Source of the DNA: Streptomyces sp. IMTB 2501
GTDB lineage: Bacteria > Actinomycetota > Actinomycetes > Streptomycetales > Streptomycetaceae
Direction: 5' to 3'
Length of the DNA: 64,000 nucleotides
NCBI RefSeq assembly: GCF_001953885.1
Contig: NZ_MQUS01000038.1
Location: forward strand, 1-64,000
The notes beneath the pieces were generated by a model. That model was not told the origin of the DNA. It made no database searches and saw only the letters and a list, made by a program, of their open reading frames with translations. The position numbers were made by a program, and so were the translations under genes. Shown here in pieces: positions 8,481 to 16,952 of this stretch (positions are counted from its first letter, which is position 1; the number at the start of each line of letters is the position of its first letter).

Positions 8481-9380
8481 ATGCGCATTCTCGTCCTGGG
8501 CGGCACCGGATATCTGGGCCGCCATGTGGCCGCGCGGCTGCGCGCCCTGCCGGGCGCGCGGATCCTCGCCGCGGGCCGTTCCTCCACCGCCGAGTTCGGC
8601 GTCGACCTCGCCGCCGATCCGGTCGAGCGGCTCGCGAAGACCCTGGCGGCGGCCGCGCCCGACGCCGTGGTCAACTGCGCGGGCGCGACCGGCGGCGACC
8701 CGGTGACGCTGGCCGAGGCCAACGCCCGCGGCCCCGCCGTGCTCTGCGCCGCGCTCCGCGAGGCGGCTCCCACCGCGCGCCTGGTGCACCTGGGCTCGGC
8801 CGCAGAGTACGGCCCCGGAGTACCCGGCAACCCGGTCACCGAGTCGGCGCCCGCCTGCCCGGTCACCCTCTACGGCGCGACCAAGCTCGCCGGCACGGTC
8901 GCCATCACCACCTCCGCACTGGACGCGGTGGTGCTCCGCGTCGGCAACCCGGTGGGTCCCGGCGCGCCCGTGGCGAGCCTGCCCGGCCGGGTGGCCTCGC
9001 TGCTCCGCTCGGCCGGGCGGAACCCCGAGGCGGTCCTGCGGCTCGGGGGCCTGTCCGCGCACCGCGACTTCGTCGACGTACGCGATGTCGCCCAGGCGGT
9101 GGCTCTCGCCGTCACGACGCCCGGACATCTGCCTCCCGTTCTCAACATAGGCAGTGGAACGGTCGTGGCCGTGGGGGAGTTGGTGCAAGGACTGGCCCGA
9201 CGGGCCGGATTCGGCGGGCGGTTGGAGGAGGGCGCGGGCGGCCCGGCGCGCTCCGCCCCGGTGTCGTGGCAGTGCTCGGACATCTCCGCCGCGGCCCGGG
9301 CCCTCGGATGGCGGCCGGCCCACACCCTCGACGACGCGCTCACCGCCCTGTGGTCGGCCACGACGGAGACCGTGCCGTGA
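8481..9380 (+). CDS. NAD-dependent epimerase/dehydratase (second SDR)
   Basis: A 299-aa SDR enzyme starting 7 bases after the nucleotidyltransferase. It has the dinucleotide motif GGTGYLGRHV, a HLGSAAEYG catalytic stretch and YGATK as the Tyr-x3-Lys dyad, then the HRDFVDVRDVA motif typical of UDP-sugar epimerases. It overlaps the next gene by GTGA at 9377-9380. It is divergent from the first SDR, so the two probably act on successive intermediates, for example a 4-epimerisation of the hexosamine donor. Confidence 0.85.
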   Translation: MRILVLGGTGYLGRHVAARLRALPGARILAAGRSSTAEFGVDLAADPVERLAKTLAAAAPDAVVNCAGATGGDPVTLAEANARGPAVLCAALREAAPTARLVHLGSAAEYGPGVPGNPVTESAPACPVTLYGATKLAGTVAITTSALDAVVLRVGNPVGPGAPVASLPGRVASLLRSAGRNPEAVLRLGGLSAHRDFVDVRDVAQAVALAVTTPGHLPPVLNIGSGTVVAVGELVQGLARRAGFGGRLEEGAGGPARSAPVSWQCSDISAAARALGWRPAHTLDDALTALWSATTETVP

Positions 9381-10039
9381 ACCTGCTCATCCCGCTGTAT
9401 GTGCACCCGGCTGAGGACCCCGGCGCCTGGCACCGGCTGATCGCGGCGGCCGCCCGCACCCACGCGGTCGTCCTCAACCCGGCGAGCGGGCCCGGCACCG
9501 CCCCGGACCCCGCGTTCACCGCGGCCGCCCGGGCCCTGCGCAGTGCCGGGGCCCGGCTGCTCGCCTACGTCGACACGGACTACGGCGTCCGGGACCGGGC
9601 CGACATCACCGACGACCTGCGCCGGTACCAGGCCTGGTACCGGACCGACGGCTGCTTCCTGGACCGCGTGACCGCCACCCCGCAGGGCCTGCCGGCCTGC
9701 CGGCGGCTGGTCCGGGAGATACGGCGGCTGGGCGCGGCCACGGTCGTGCTCAACCCGGGCGTCCACCCGGCGCCTGGGTACGCCCGACTCGCCGACCTGA
9801 CCGTCACCTTCGAGGGCCACTGGTCCACCTACGTCTCCGCGTTCACCCGGCCCGCCTGGACGGGCCGCCATCCGCCCGACCGGTTCTGCCATCTCGTCTA
9901 CGGCGTCCCCGAGGTCCTCGTCCCGCTCGCCGTGCGGACCGCGCACGAGCGCGGCGCGGCGGTGTGCGGCCCGGTGACGGGCGAACCGCCCAATCCCTGG
10001 GCCGCGTTGACCCCGGCGCTGGCCGAGGCGGTCGGGTGA
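9377..10039 (+). CDS. Spherulin-4 family (GH135/GH114-like) protein, apparently cytoplasmic
   Basis: A 220-aa TIM-barrel-type protein. The start (NLLIPLYVHP), the AVVLNPASGPG stretch and the late VTFEGHW motif match spherulation-specific family 4, whose fungal member Sph3 hydrolyses galactosaminogalactan. The GTG start overlaps the epimerase stop by four bases; the longer upstream reading is a shadow of that gene. Two oddities stand out. There is no signal peptide or membrane anchor, unlike Sph3. The usual acidic pair after FLD is here D96-R97, so the second acid is lost, while E146 is kept. It may have changed activity or act inside the cell on precursor or misplaced chains. Confidence 0.8.
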   Translation: MNLLIPLYVHPAEDPGAWHRLIAAAARTHAVVLNPASGPGTAPDPAFTAAARALRSAGARLLAYVDTDYGVRDRADITDDLRRYQAWYRTDGCFLDRVTATPQGLPACRRLVREIRRLGAATVVLNPGVHPAPGYARLADLTVTFEGHWSTYVSAFTRPAWTGRHPPDRFCHLVYGVPEVLVPLAVRTAHERGAAVCGPVTGEPPNPWAALTPALAEAVG

Positions 10040-10103
10040 CCTGCGGGAACGGTGTGCGAAGCTGCGGGGGTCAGCAACCGTGCACCGCAGGGGAACCCTC
10101 TCC

Positions 10104-10760
10104 ATGGCCATCATCCATCACACCTGGGTCAAGCCCACGAAGCTGGAACTGCTCACCGACTGGCTGCCCACCCGCCCCTGGTACCGCGGGGGGCCCGCAG
10201 CCCCGGTGCTGACCAAGTCCGGCGGCTTCCGGCTGGACGACCCCGAGGGCGAGGTCGGCATCGAGATCATGGTGGTCACCGACACCTCCACCCCCGAACC
10301 GACCGCCTACCTCGTCCCGTTGACGTACCGAAGTGCCCCGCTGGAGGGCGCCGAGCACGCGCTCGTCGGCGCCATGGAGCACGGCGTGCTCGGCAAGCGC
10401 TGGGCCTACGACGGCTGCCACGACCCGGTGCTGGCCGCCGAGCTGCTGTCGCTGATCGAGGGCCGGGCCCGGGCACAGGCCCAGAGCATCGACGACACCC
10501 CCGACCACGAGGTGATCCGCTCCTACACCGGTTGCCCCTTCACCCTGGACGGCTTCACCCCCGAGCCGGCCGACGACCGGGAGGGCACCCGCCTGCCCAC
10601 GCCCGGCGGCACGATCCTCCAGGTGCACCGGGTCCTGCACCCCGTCCCCGAGCACCCCCCGCTGCGCCCCGAGGGGGCGCTCGGCCATGTGGCCCGCGGC
10701 TGGCAGGACCCGCGGGGCAACCCGCTGGCGGCTGTCTTCGCGACACTGCGCACAGCCTGA
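10104..10760 (+). CDS. Maltokinase N-terminal cap-like protein
   Basis: A 218-aa protein starting MAIIHHTWVKPTKLELLTDW with short motifs (AYLVPLTYR, MEHGVLGKRW, YDGCHDPV) that match the cap domain normally found ahead of actinobacterial maltokinases (Mak/Pep2). No kinase domain follows, so this is a stand-alone cap homologue. Ribosome site AGGGGAAC lies about 8 bases upstream of ATG 10104. It follows the exopolysaccharide operon by 64 bases and may be read from it or separately. A role in glucan or maltose-phosphate metabolism is only suggested by the family name. Confidence 0.75.
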   Translation: MAIIHHTWVKPTKLELLTDWLPTRPWYRGGPAAPVLTKSGGFRLDDPEGEVGIEIMVVTDTSTPEPTAYLVPLTYRSAPLEGAEHALVGAMEHGVLGKRWAYDGCHDPVLAAELLSLIEGRARAQAQSIDDTPDHEVIRSYTGCPFTLDGFTPEPADDREGTRLPTPGGTILQVHRVLHPVPEHPPLRPEGALGHVARGWQDPRGNPLAAVFATLRTA

Positions 10761-10783
10761 CCGCCACCAGCACCCGCAACCCG

Positions 10784-10811
10784 CGCCGCCTGACCGGCGC
10801 CTGAGGCGGCG
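10784..10811 (+). terminator. Hairpin after the maltokinase-cap gene
   Basis: CGCCGCCT (10784-10791) pairs with AGGCGGCG (10804-10811) over a 12-nt loop, 23 bases after the stop codon. Confidence 0.5.
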
Positions 10812-11021
10812 TGCCTCGCCCAGCGCGTCATCTGGCATGACCTCGACAAATCTGGCACTCTCTCGAAAGTCCGGCAGTCCGCGCCGTCACCCCGTGAGGG
10901 CGCGGCGCACCTCTCGGCGCAGCGATCGCGCAAGCCCCGCCCCGGCCGCCCCGGCGTACCCCAGTCGGCCCCACGGCCATCGAGCAGGCCGGGAATCCCG
11001 GCCGCCGCAAAGGAGAAGCGT

Positions 11022-12878
11022 GTGAGATCGACCCCCCACAAGGCCCTCGGCGCCGGTGCCCTCACCGCCGCCACGGTGGCCGCCCTCGTGCTCCCCGGCA
11101 CGCCCGCCGCTGCCCGCCCGGCCACGGCACCCGCCGCCTGCACCCCGGCGCAGATCGTCGGCAACGGCGGCTTCGAGAGCGGGACATCGCCCTGGTCGAC
11201 GTCCTCCGCCGGCGTCATCACCAGCCGCTCGGGACAGACCGCCCACGGCGGCAGCTCCTACGCCTGGCTGGACGGAACCGGCCACACCCACACCGACACC
11301 CTGAGCCAGCGCGTCACGATCCCGGCCGGGTGCGACTCGGCCACCCTCACCTTCTGGCTGCACATCGACACCGCGGAGACGACCTCGTCCACCGCGTACG
11401 ACAAGCTCACGGCCAAGATCGGCAGCACCACGCTGGCCACGTACTCGAACCTCGACAAGAACACCGGGTACGTCCGGAAGTCCCTCGACGTGTCGGCGTA
11501 CGCGGGCCAGACCGTCAGTCTCTCCTTCACCGGTACCGAGGACTCCAGCCTGCAGACGAGCTTCGTGCTCGACGACATCGCCCTCGACACCTCCGGCGGC
11601 ACCGCACCACCGCCGGACGACACGACCCGCACCCCGGCCGCGCCCTCGTACACCGTGAACCTCAGCAGCGACACCAGCGGCACCGAGTGGACCGGCAACG
11701 AGAGCGTGACCTTCACCAACGCCTCCGCCACCGCGCTGAACGAGGTCTATCTGCGGCTGTGGGACAACTACCACGGCACCTGCGACGCGATGCCGATCCG
11801 GGTCGGCAACGTCACCGGCGGTACGGCCGAGGCGCCGACCGTCGACTGCACCGCGCTCAAGGTCGACCTGCCGGCCCCGCTCGCCCAGGGCCAGAGCGCC
11901 ACCATCGGCTTCGACCTCGGCATCACCGTGCCCGACGGCGCCGACCGCTTCGGCCACGACCGTGCCTACAGCTTCATCGGCAACGCCCTGCCGGTCCTCG
12001 CCATCCGAGACAGCTCCGGCTGGCATCTGGACCCCTACACCAACAACGGCGAGGCGTTCTATTCCCTGGCCGCCGACTTCAAGGTGACCCTCGACCACCC
12101 CAGCGGCCTGCTGGTGCCGGCCACCGGCACCTCCACCGACACCCCCGGCTCCAGCGGCCGTACGGTGACGACGGCGACGGCGTCCAAGGTCCGTGACTTC
12201 GCCTGGGCCGCCGGACCCTTCGCCAAGATCTCCGGCACCTCCTCCACCGGTGTCGCGGTGAACGTCTACTCCGTCTCGGGGATCAGCTCCTCCAGCGCCC
12301 AGTCCATGCTCGCCACCGCCAAGACCGCCGTGGACGCCCACGCGTCCCGCTTCGGCGCCTATCCCTACGGCGAGCTGGACGCGGTGATCGACGACAACTA
12401 CTGGTTCGGCGGCATGGAGTATCCCGGCTTCGTCCTGGACGTGGTCAGCACCACCGCCCTCACCCATGAGACCGGCCACCAGTGGTGGTACGGCATCGTC
12501 GGCGACGACGAGTACAACAGCCCCTGGCTGGACGAGGCGTTCACCGACTACGCCACCGACCTCGCCCTCGGCAAGACCGGCGCCAACTGCTGGAACAGCG
12601 TCTCCTGGGCCGCGGCCGACGAGAAGATCACCAACTCCATGGCCTACTGGGACGCGAACCCCTCCCGCTACTCCACCGTCGTCTACGGCTACGGCAAGTG
12701 CGCCCTGCACGACCTGCGCCGCGTCCTCGGTGACACCGCCATGGCCAAGCTGCTGAAGGACTACGCGACCGCCCACTGGTACGGCGTGTCGACCACGGCC
12801 GAGTTCAAGGCCGCCGCCCAGGCTGCCACGAGCACCGATCTCACCTCCTTCTGGACCCAGCACCGCATCGACGGCTGA
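11022..12878 (+). CDS. Secreted M1 family zinc metallopeptidase
   Basis: A 618-aa exported aminopeptidase-like enzyme. The signal peptide is at 1-35. Residues 40-190 form a jelly-roll-like domain (NGGFESGTSPW). The M1 N-domain follows, then the catalytic part with the zinc motif HETGH at 482-486 (M1 enzymes usually have HELAH) and the downstream WLDEAFTDY glutamate. The upstream substrate motif reads GGMEYPG, close to the M1 GAMEN region. The GTG start is set by ribosome site AAGGAGAA at 11010-11017. It probably releases amino acids from peptides outside the cell. It stands alone between terminator-like structures. Confidence 0.88.
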   Translation: MRSTPHKALGAGALTAATVAALVLPGTPAAARPATAPAACTPAQIVGNGGFESGTSPWSTSSAGVITSRSGQTAHGGSSYAWLDGTGHTHTDTLSQRVTIPAGCDSATLTFWLHIDTAETTSSTAYDKLTAKIGSTTLATYSNLDKNTGYVRKSLDVSAYAGQTVSLSFTGTEDSSLQTSFVLDDIALDTSGGTAPPPDDTTRTPAAPSYTVNLSSDTSGTEWTGNESVTFTNASATALNEVYLRLWDNYHGTCDAMPIRVGNVTGGTAEAPTVDCTALKVDLPAPLAQGQSATIGFDLGITVPDGADRFGHDRAYSFIGNALPVLAIRDSSGWHLDPYTNNGEAFYSLAADFKVTLDHPSGLLVPATGTSTDTPGSSGRTVTTATASKVRDFAWAAGPFAKISGTSSTGVAVNVYSVSGISSSSAQSMLATAKTAVDAHASRFGAYPYGELDAVIDDNYWFGGMEYPGFVLDVVSTTALTHETGHQWWYGIVGDDEYNSPWLDEAFTDYATDLALGKTGANCWNSVSWAAADEKITNSMAYWDANPSRYSTVVYGYGKCALHDLRRVLGDTAMAKLLKDYATAHWYGVSTTAEFKAAAQAATSTDLTSFWTQHRIDG

Positions 12879-13034
12879 CCTGCCCGGCCGGTCGTGGCAG
12901 ACGCCTCCCGGGCTCTCCCACGGCCGGCCCGTACGCCGTTCGGGGCCACCCATACGGACCAAGCGCCGCCCGGAATGGATCAGTTGGGCGTTGCCCGGAG
13001 TGCGGTACCGCCCGACGACGTGTCAGATGGTCTT

Positions 13035-13871
13035 GTGCGAAGCTCCCTATGCCCCCAGCGCGGCCGCGCACGCCTGGCTCTCACGGGCGTCCTGACCGGC
13101 CTTCTCCTCACCCTGTCCATCCCGGTGGCCCAGTCCGCGCCGACCCCGCCCGTACCCCGGCGCGGCAGCGCCTACATGGGGATGGGCGTGCTCGCCCACG
13201 ACGGTCGCGCCGTCGGGGCCGACACGGCACCCCCCACCCGTGCGAACCAGACCGAAGGCGTCGACGTCGCCAGCCACCAAGCCAGCGTCAGCTGGTCGAC
13301 ATTGTGGGGTGACGCCACCAAGTGGGCGTACACGAAGGCCACCGAGGGGACGTCCTACACCAACCCCTACTTCACCCAGCAGTACGACGGCCCGTACAAG
13401 GCGGGCATGCTCCGCGGCGCGTATCACTTCGCGACCCCGGACGCGTCCGGCGGCAGCGCTCAGGCCGACTACTTCCTGTCGCACGGCGGCGGCTGGACCA
13501 AGGACGGCAAGACCCTGCCCGGCGTGCTCGACATCGAGTGGAACCCGTACGGCGACACCTGCTACGGCAAGTCCAAGAGCGGCATGGTCGACTGGGTCCG
13601 CGACTTCCTGAACCGCTACAAGTCCCGCACCGGCCGCGACGCGGTCATCTACACGGCGACCAGCTGGTGGACCCAGTGCACCGGCAACTACTCCGGTTTC
13701 GGCAAGACCAATCCGTTGTGGATCGCCCGCTTCGCCGCGACCGCCGGGACGCTGCCGGCGGGCTGGTCGCTGTACTCGATGTGGCAGTACACCTCGTCCG
13801 GCAAGACCGTCGGGGACCACGACCGCTTCAACGGCAACCAGGACCGGCTGAAGGCCCTGGCGACCGGCTGA
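13035..13871 (+). CDS. Secreted GH25 lysozyme
   Basis: A 278-aa muramidase. After a signal peptide (ALTGVLTGLLLTL, cleavage near AQSAP) the GH25 barrel starts at EGVDVASHQ, with D77 the first conserved acid, and carries LDIEWNP with D166 and E168 as the catalytic pair. It ends with the MWQYTSSG motif common in this family. It cuts beta-1,4 bonds in peptidoglycan outside the membrane. GTG 13035 was chosen because it directly precedes the signal peptide, although no strong ribosome site is visible; ATG 12975 in the same frame is an alternative. Confidence 0.87.
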   Translation: MRSSLCPQRGRARLALTGVLTGLLLTLSIPVAQSAPTPPVPRRGSAYMGMGVLAHDGRAVGADTAPPTRANQTEGVDVASHQASVSWSTLWGDATKWAYTKATEGTSYTNPYFTQQYDGPYKAGMLRGAYHFATPDASGGSAQADYFLSHGGGWTKDGKTLPGVLDIEWNPYGDTCYGKSKSGMVDWVRDFLNRYKSRTGRDAVIYTATSWWTQCTGNYSGFGKTNPLWIARFAATAGTLPAGWSLYSMWQYTSSGKTVGDHDRFNGNQDRLKALATG

Positions 13872-13892
13872 CCGGCCGCAGGGCGGCCCGCT

Positions 13893-14321
13893 TCAGTCGC
13901 AGCGCGACCCGGCCGGTACGGCGTGGCAGGAGTGCCCGCCGTAGCCGGCCGAGCCGTCCTCGTGGGCCTGGCCCAGGGCAGCGGCCGAGACCACGAGGGT
14001 GATCACGACGGCCATGACGATCTGGCTGACGACGGTCACGATCGCCCGGGCGCGGGCCGCGACCAGGGCCGCCACCAGGGCGAAGGCGGCGACTCCGGCC
14101 GCGGCGGTCAGATAGCCCCACGGCGAGTCGGCCTGCACGGTCCTGGCGGTGTCCAGAGTGACTCCGGACAGAAACCAGATCCCGAAGTCGGCGACCAGCA
14201 CCGTCAGTTCCAGGAACACCAGGCCGCACCCGGCTCCGATGTCCGCACCGGTGTCGGCGCGGTCGTGCCGCCGGGGGCCGTTGGTGGCGTCGAACGCCGG
14301 TGGGGCCACGGGGAGGTTCAT
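13893..14321 (-). CDS. Small integral membrane protein of unknown function
   Basis: A 142-aa protein with about four hydrophobic helices: LVFLELTVLVADFGIWFLSG, a second segment near YLTAAAGVAAFALVAAL, a third near IVTVVSQIVMAVVITLVV, and a weaker one. The C-terminus is His/Cys/Gly-rich. It resembles short Streptomyces DUF-type membrane proteins, but I cannot name the family. ATG 14321 is chosen over 14357 because the latter adds only an arginine-rich extension. It is convergent with the lysozyme gene, 21 bases apart. Confidence 0.65.
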   Translation of the reverse strand: MNLPVAPPAFDATNGPRRHDRADTGADIGAGCGLVFLELTVLVADFGIWFLSGVTLDTARTVQADSPWGYLTAAAGVAAFALVAALVAARARAIVTVVSQIVMAVVITLVVSAAALGQAHEDGSAGYGGHSCHAVPAGSRCD

Positions 14322-14458
14322 GGCCGCCACCCTGCCGGGCCGGCGGGACGGGCGCATGAGTACGAGTACTCAGCTCCCGCCCCGCCGGTCCCCGGACCCC
14401 GGTGGCGTGACAACGCACCCATGCACGGCGGCACGGCTGGCAGGGCTGCGCCCCTGGC

Positions 14459-15718
14459 TCAGCGCACACCGCGGATGGGCAGGATGGCGAGCGCGCCGAG
14501 CAGCGACAGCGCCCCGCCGAACAGGAACAGCGGGGTGTAGCCGCCGAGCGCGGTGACCACGGCCGAGGCGACGAACGGCGCCACGATCTGCGGGCCCGCG
14601 TTGGCGATGTTCAGCACGCCCAGATCGCGTGCGGCGTCCTCCGTGCGGGGGAGGACGAGCGTGACGACGGCGGTGTCCACAGCCATGAAGCAGCCGAACG
14701 CCAGCCCGTTGAGCGCGCTGAAGACGAGCATGCCCGGCCAGGTCGGCGACACCACGGGCACCACCATGACGGCACCCGCCAGCGCCGCCGAGACACCGAC
14801 GAACACCTTGCGCCGGTTCCAGCGGTCCGACAGCAGGCCGCCGACCAGCGTGGACACGGCCATCGCCGCCATCGACACGGGGGTGAGGACGGCCATCGCA
14901 TCCGCCGCGCGCAGCCCCTTCGGCAGGGAGATGTGGTCGTCGAGAATGTAGAGCTGATAGCCGACGACCGAGAAGTAGCCCAGCACCATCAGGGCGCGGC
15001 CGATGAAGGCCCAGCGGAAGTCACGGCTGCTCAGCGCGGACAGGAAGGCCGCCGCACGTTGGCGCCAGGGCAGCGCCGGTGTCGGCGCTGCGCCCTGCCC
15101 GTCGCGCGGAACATCCCGGCACAGCGCAGTCAGCAGGACGGCCGCCGCCGCGGTCAGCAGCCCCAACGCCAGGTATCCCGCGGGAAGACGGCCGGCGGAT
15201 CTGGAGGCGATGAGGACGCCCAGCGTGCCGCCCGCCGGCAGGGCGAGACCCACCAGGGCGGAGGCCGTGCCACGGCGGGCCGGCGGGATCCGGTCGGGCA
15301 CGATGGCGGTGACGGCCGCCTGGTAGACGTTCATGGTCGCCTGCACCAGACACCAGGAGATGCCCACCAGCAGGGCCGTGCGGACACTACCCAGGAGGGC
15401 GAGACCGGCCAGTGAGGCCAGCGCTCCGCCGAGCACCCAGGGATTGCGGCGCCCCGAACGGTCGGACAGCGCGCCGGCGACCGGATTGCAGGCGGTCGCG
15501 AACACGGCGCTGACACCGCCGATCAGGCCCAGCAGCACCACCTTGCGGTGCGCGTCGATCGCCTCGACCTGAGTGGGCAGCAGGACGGACCCGACCCCCA
15601 TGTACACCGCGTACATCGACGCGTTGGCGACGAGCAGCAGCGTCATCAGCCCCCGCTGCCGGGACTCGGGTACGGCCTTCGCGGCGTCGGGCCTGAGGTT
15701 TTCGGTCGGCAGAGGCAT
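14459..15718 (-). CDS. MFS transporter under probable LacI control
   Basis: A 419-aa twelve-helix transporter. The loop motif DRSGRRNPWVLGG between helices 2 and 3 and the mirrored DRWNRRKVFVG in the second half are MFS signatures of sugar or drug transporters. The ATG at 15718 has ribosome site AGGAG eight bases upstream. It is divergent from a LacI regulator, and an operator-like palindrome lies at 15791-15804 in its promoter region. The same palindrome precedes the nearby esterase, so it likely imports a sugar or sugar derivative handled by that esterase. Confidence 0.85.
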   Translation of the reverse strand: MPLPTENLRPDAAKAVPESRQRGLMTLLLVANASMYAVYMGVGSVLLPTQVEAIDAHRKVVLLGLIGGVSAVFATACNPVAGALSDRSGRRNPWVLGGALASLAGLALLGSVRTALLVGISWCLVQATMNVYQAAVTAIVPDRIPPARRGTASALVGLALPAGGTLGVLIASRSAGRLPAGYLALGLLTAAAAVLLTALCRDVPRDGQGAAPTPALPWRQRAAAFLSALSSRDFRWAFIGRALMVLGYFSVVGYQLYILDDHISLPKGLRAADAMAVLTPVSMAAMAVSTLVGGLLSDRWNRRKVFVGVSAALAGAVMVVPVVSPTWPGMLVFSALNGLAFGCFMAVDTAVVTLVLPRTEDAARDLGVLNIANAGPQIVAPFVASAVVTALGGYTPLFLFGGALSLLGALAILPIRGVR

Positions 15719-15790
15719 GGCGACTCCTGGGAGAAAGGGACGGGGGAGGAAGGAGGAGAGAGGGAGGAGAAGGGAGCCAAGCACGAGCTA

Positions 15791-15804
15791 CTTACACGAG
15801 TAAC
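15791..15804. promoter_or_regulatory. LacI-type operator 1 (MFS promoter side)
   Basis: CTTACACGAGTAAC differs at two positions from the perfect palindrome GTTACACGTGTAAC found upstream of the esterase gene. It is centred 80 bp upstream of the MFS start, in the gap shared with the LacI gene. Confidence 0.65.
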
Positions 15805-15869
15805 CCAGTGGCGGACCTTGTGTAGCACTTGGCAGCCAGCGATGAACAGAGGCGTGCATCGGCGAGCTG

Positions 15870-15883
15870 GTGACGCGTGTAAC
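15870..15883. promoter_or_regulatory. LacI-type operator 2 (LacI promoter side)
   Basis: GTGACGCGTGTAAC has a perfect right half-site (GTGTAAC) and two mismatches in the left half. It lies 31 bp upstream of the regulator start, consistent with autoregulation. Confidence 0.6.
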
Positions 15884-15913
15884 GTGAGAGCTGCGGAAGG
15901 GCCCGGCGAGCGG

Positions 15914-16924
15914 ATGGGAATCATGGCGAGGAAAGCGGCCGTGGCCGTCACCAGTGCCGATGTCGCACGGCTGGCCGGCGTCTCGCGGGCCACCGTTTCC
16001 TTCGTGCTCAACAACACCCAGGCGCACCGGGTGAGCGAGGCGACCCGTGCGAAGGTCCTCGCCGCCGCGGACACCCTCGGCTATGTGCCGCACGCGGCGG
16101 CCCGCTCCCTGCGGGCGGGCCGCAACAACCTGGTGCTGATCCCGGCCGCCGTGTCCGCCATCGGCCGCCTGGTAAGCGGCTGGATCGACGATCTGCACAC
16201 AGAACTGGAGCGGTACGGCTACACGGCCGTCCTGCACGCCGGCCGGTTCACCGACCCCGGCGCCGCGGCCCGCGCCTGGGCCGAGCTGCGCCCCGGCGCG
16301 GTCCTGGCACTGGACGGTGCGAGTCTCGGCGCGGCCGGCGCGGAGGTGTTGCGGCGGGCCGGGGTGCAGGCCCTGATGGCCTTCGCGCGGCAGCCCGTCG
16401 AGGGTGTGTACACGGTCGTCTTCGACGACCGGCGCGTGGGCGTGCTCGCGGCCGAACACCTCGTCGCGCGGGGACGGCGGCGCCTCGGTGTCGTCATGCC
16501 CCGCGAGCGCGGCCTGTCCGCCTTCGCCGAACCCCGTCTCGCCGGCGCGCGGAGCGTGGCCGCCCGGACGACGGCGACGGTGACCCCGCTGGAGATGGAG
16601 TACACGCACGCGTCCGCCGCCGAACTGGTCGGCGGCTGGGCGGAACACGGTCTGGACGGCGTCTTCGCCTACAACGACGAGTACGCGGCGCTGCTGCTGC
16701 ACGTGCTGCGGGACGCGGGCGTCGATGTTCCCGGCGAGGTCGCCGTCGTAGGCTGCGACGACCTCGTGACGGCGGCCCTGCAGCGGCCCGCGCTCACGAC
16801 GATCCGGCTGGACGTGCCCTCCGCCGCGCAGGTCGCCGCCGCGCTGCACGACCTGATCGAGACCGGCACCGCCGCGCCGCTGCCGGCGGTCGAGCCCGTC
16901 CTCGTCCGCCGCGAGTCCGCCTGA
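15914..16924 (+). CDS. LacI family transcriptional regulator
   Basis: A 336-aa regulator. The N-terminal helix-turn-helix is classic LacI (TSADVARLAGVSRATVSFVL, then a hinge region with YVPHAAARSLR). The rest is a periplasmic-binding-protein-like sensor domain with the late GCDDL..A..RP.LTTIRL motif. It probably binds the GTTACACGTGTAAC-type sites at 15791, 15870 and 17955 and releases them when its sugar ligand is bound. Starts at 15914 and 15923 are both in frame; I chose 15914 without strong ribosome-site evidence. Confidence 0.9.
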   Translation: MGIMARKAAVAVTSADVARLAGVSRATVSFVLNNTQAHRVSEATRAKVLAAADTLGYVPHAAARSLRAGRNNLVLIPAAVSAIGRLVSGWIDDLHTELERYGYTAVLHAGRFTDPGAAARAWAELRPGAVLALDGASLGAAGAEVLRRAGVQALMAFARQPVEGVYTVVFDDRRVGVLAAEHLVARGRRRLGVVMPRERGLSAFAEPRLAGARSVAARTTATVTPLEMEYTHASAAELVGGWAEHGLDGVFAYNDEYAALLLHVLRDAGVDVPGEVAVVGCDDLVTAALQRPALTTIRLDVPSAAQVAAALHDLIETGTAAPLPAVEPVLVRRESA

Positions 16925-16952
16925 CGAACGCCGCGTTCTGCCGTGCCTCCGG

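Noticed and set aside
6092..8866. 924-aa minus-strand frame opposite the sugar-enzyme genes
   Set aside because: Antisense of three genes with clear SDR and nucleotidyltransferase motifs.
12879..13034. Possible riboswitch before the GH25 lysozyme gene
   Set aside because: Cell-wall hydrolase genes in Streptomyces often have a c-di-AMP (ydaO) leader, but the short GC-rich gap shows none of its conserved blocks.
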